A DNA stretch of 64,000 nt, taken from NCBI RefSeq assembly GCF_029407905.1, contig NC_073641.1:19017001-19081000 (forward strand). Reading direction: 5' to 3'. The translations under genes and the position numbers were made by a program. The notes beneath the pieces were generated by a model that saw nothing but the letters and a program-made list of their open reading frames with translations, did no database searches and was not told the DNA's origin. How positions within the stretch are numbered: the stretch's first letter is position 1; each line of letters opens with the position of its first letter. This DNA is from Bubalus kerabau. Taxonomy: Eukaryota > Chordata > Mammalia > Artiodactyla > Bovidae. Below are positions 63,996-64,000 of the stretch, in pieces.

Positions 63996-64000
63996 CCCTT

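Overview
This window reads as nuclear DNA from a bovid, most likely cattle or a close relative. The evidence is the density of ruminant-specific retroposons: tRNA-derived Bov-tA and dimeric BovA2 SINEs, 5'-truncated BovB (RTE) LINEs, ruminant L1 3' ends, and CHR-type cetartiodactyl SINEs. They lie over an older mammalian layer of L2, MIR, MLT1/MaLR LTRs, L1M, Tigger and hAT-type fragments. Species cannot be fixed from the sequence alone. Family names come from recognised consensus features; no library search was run.

I found no host protein-coding gene, rRNA, tRNA or CRISPR array. Nearly all longer open frames are repeat-derived: L1 ORF2 C-terminal pieces, BovB ORF2 C-terminal pieces, or SINE read-through. 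The region looks like an intergenic or deep-intronic stretch. An exon of a spliced gene or an lncRNA could be missed by eye.

Layout. 0-6 kb: an inverted Bov-tA pair, then two multi-layer insertion nests (L2-like element holding BovB and L1-plus-SINE; old L1M holding BovB holding a tiny L1). 8-11 kb: SINE/BovB cluster, an L1 inside an L1, and a BovA2 with an inverted 5' segment. 12-16 kb: minus-strand Bov-tA copies and a perfect 21-bp inverted repeat at 13.4 kb. 16-25 kb: mostly unique AT-rich DNA with a nested SINE/L1 at 21.1-22.0 kb. 25-32 kb: SINEs, CHR elements, MLT1 LTRs, BovB. 32-36 kb: largely unique sequence with a pair of related unclassified repeats. 36.8-39.6 kb: a probable retroviral LTR split by a 2-kb L1 and by a SINE. 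41-44 kb: L1s in opposite orientation and a SINE cluster. 45.0-49.6 kb: a 4.6-kb LTR-retroelement that cleanly splits a MIR. 51.7-52.3 kb: the only CpG-rich patch, with a 38-bp minisatellite. 54.6-59.2 kb: interrupted L1M, an MLT1 LTR holding a younger LTR, a Tigger element holding BovB, and an MLT1 hit by a SINE at its first bases. 59-64 kb: MIRs, unique DNA and one BovA2.

The strongest content is the insertion stratigraphy: many elements carry matching target-site duplications (TSDs), so relative ages can be read directly. Non-repeat candidates for follow-up are the CpG-rich minisatellite island and the palindromes at 13.4 kb and 53.6 kb. I see no evidence for a novel multi-gene system. Convention used below: + for Bov-tA/BovA2 means the tRNA-like head or the 'ggagaagg..' side is on the left and the gcagcagcag or cacac tail is on the right.
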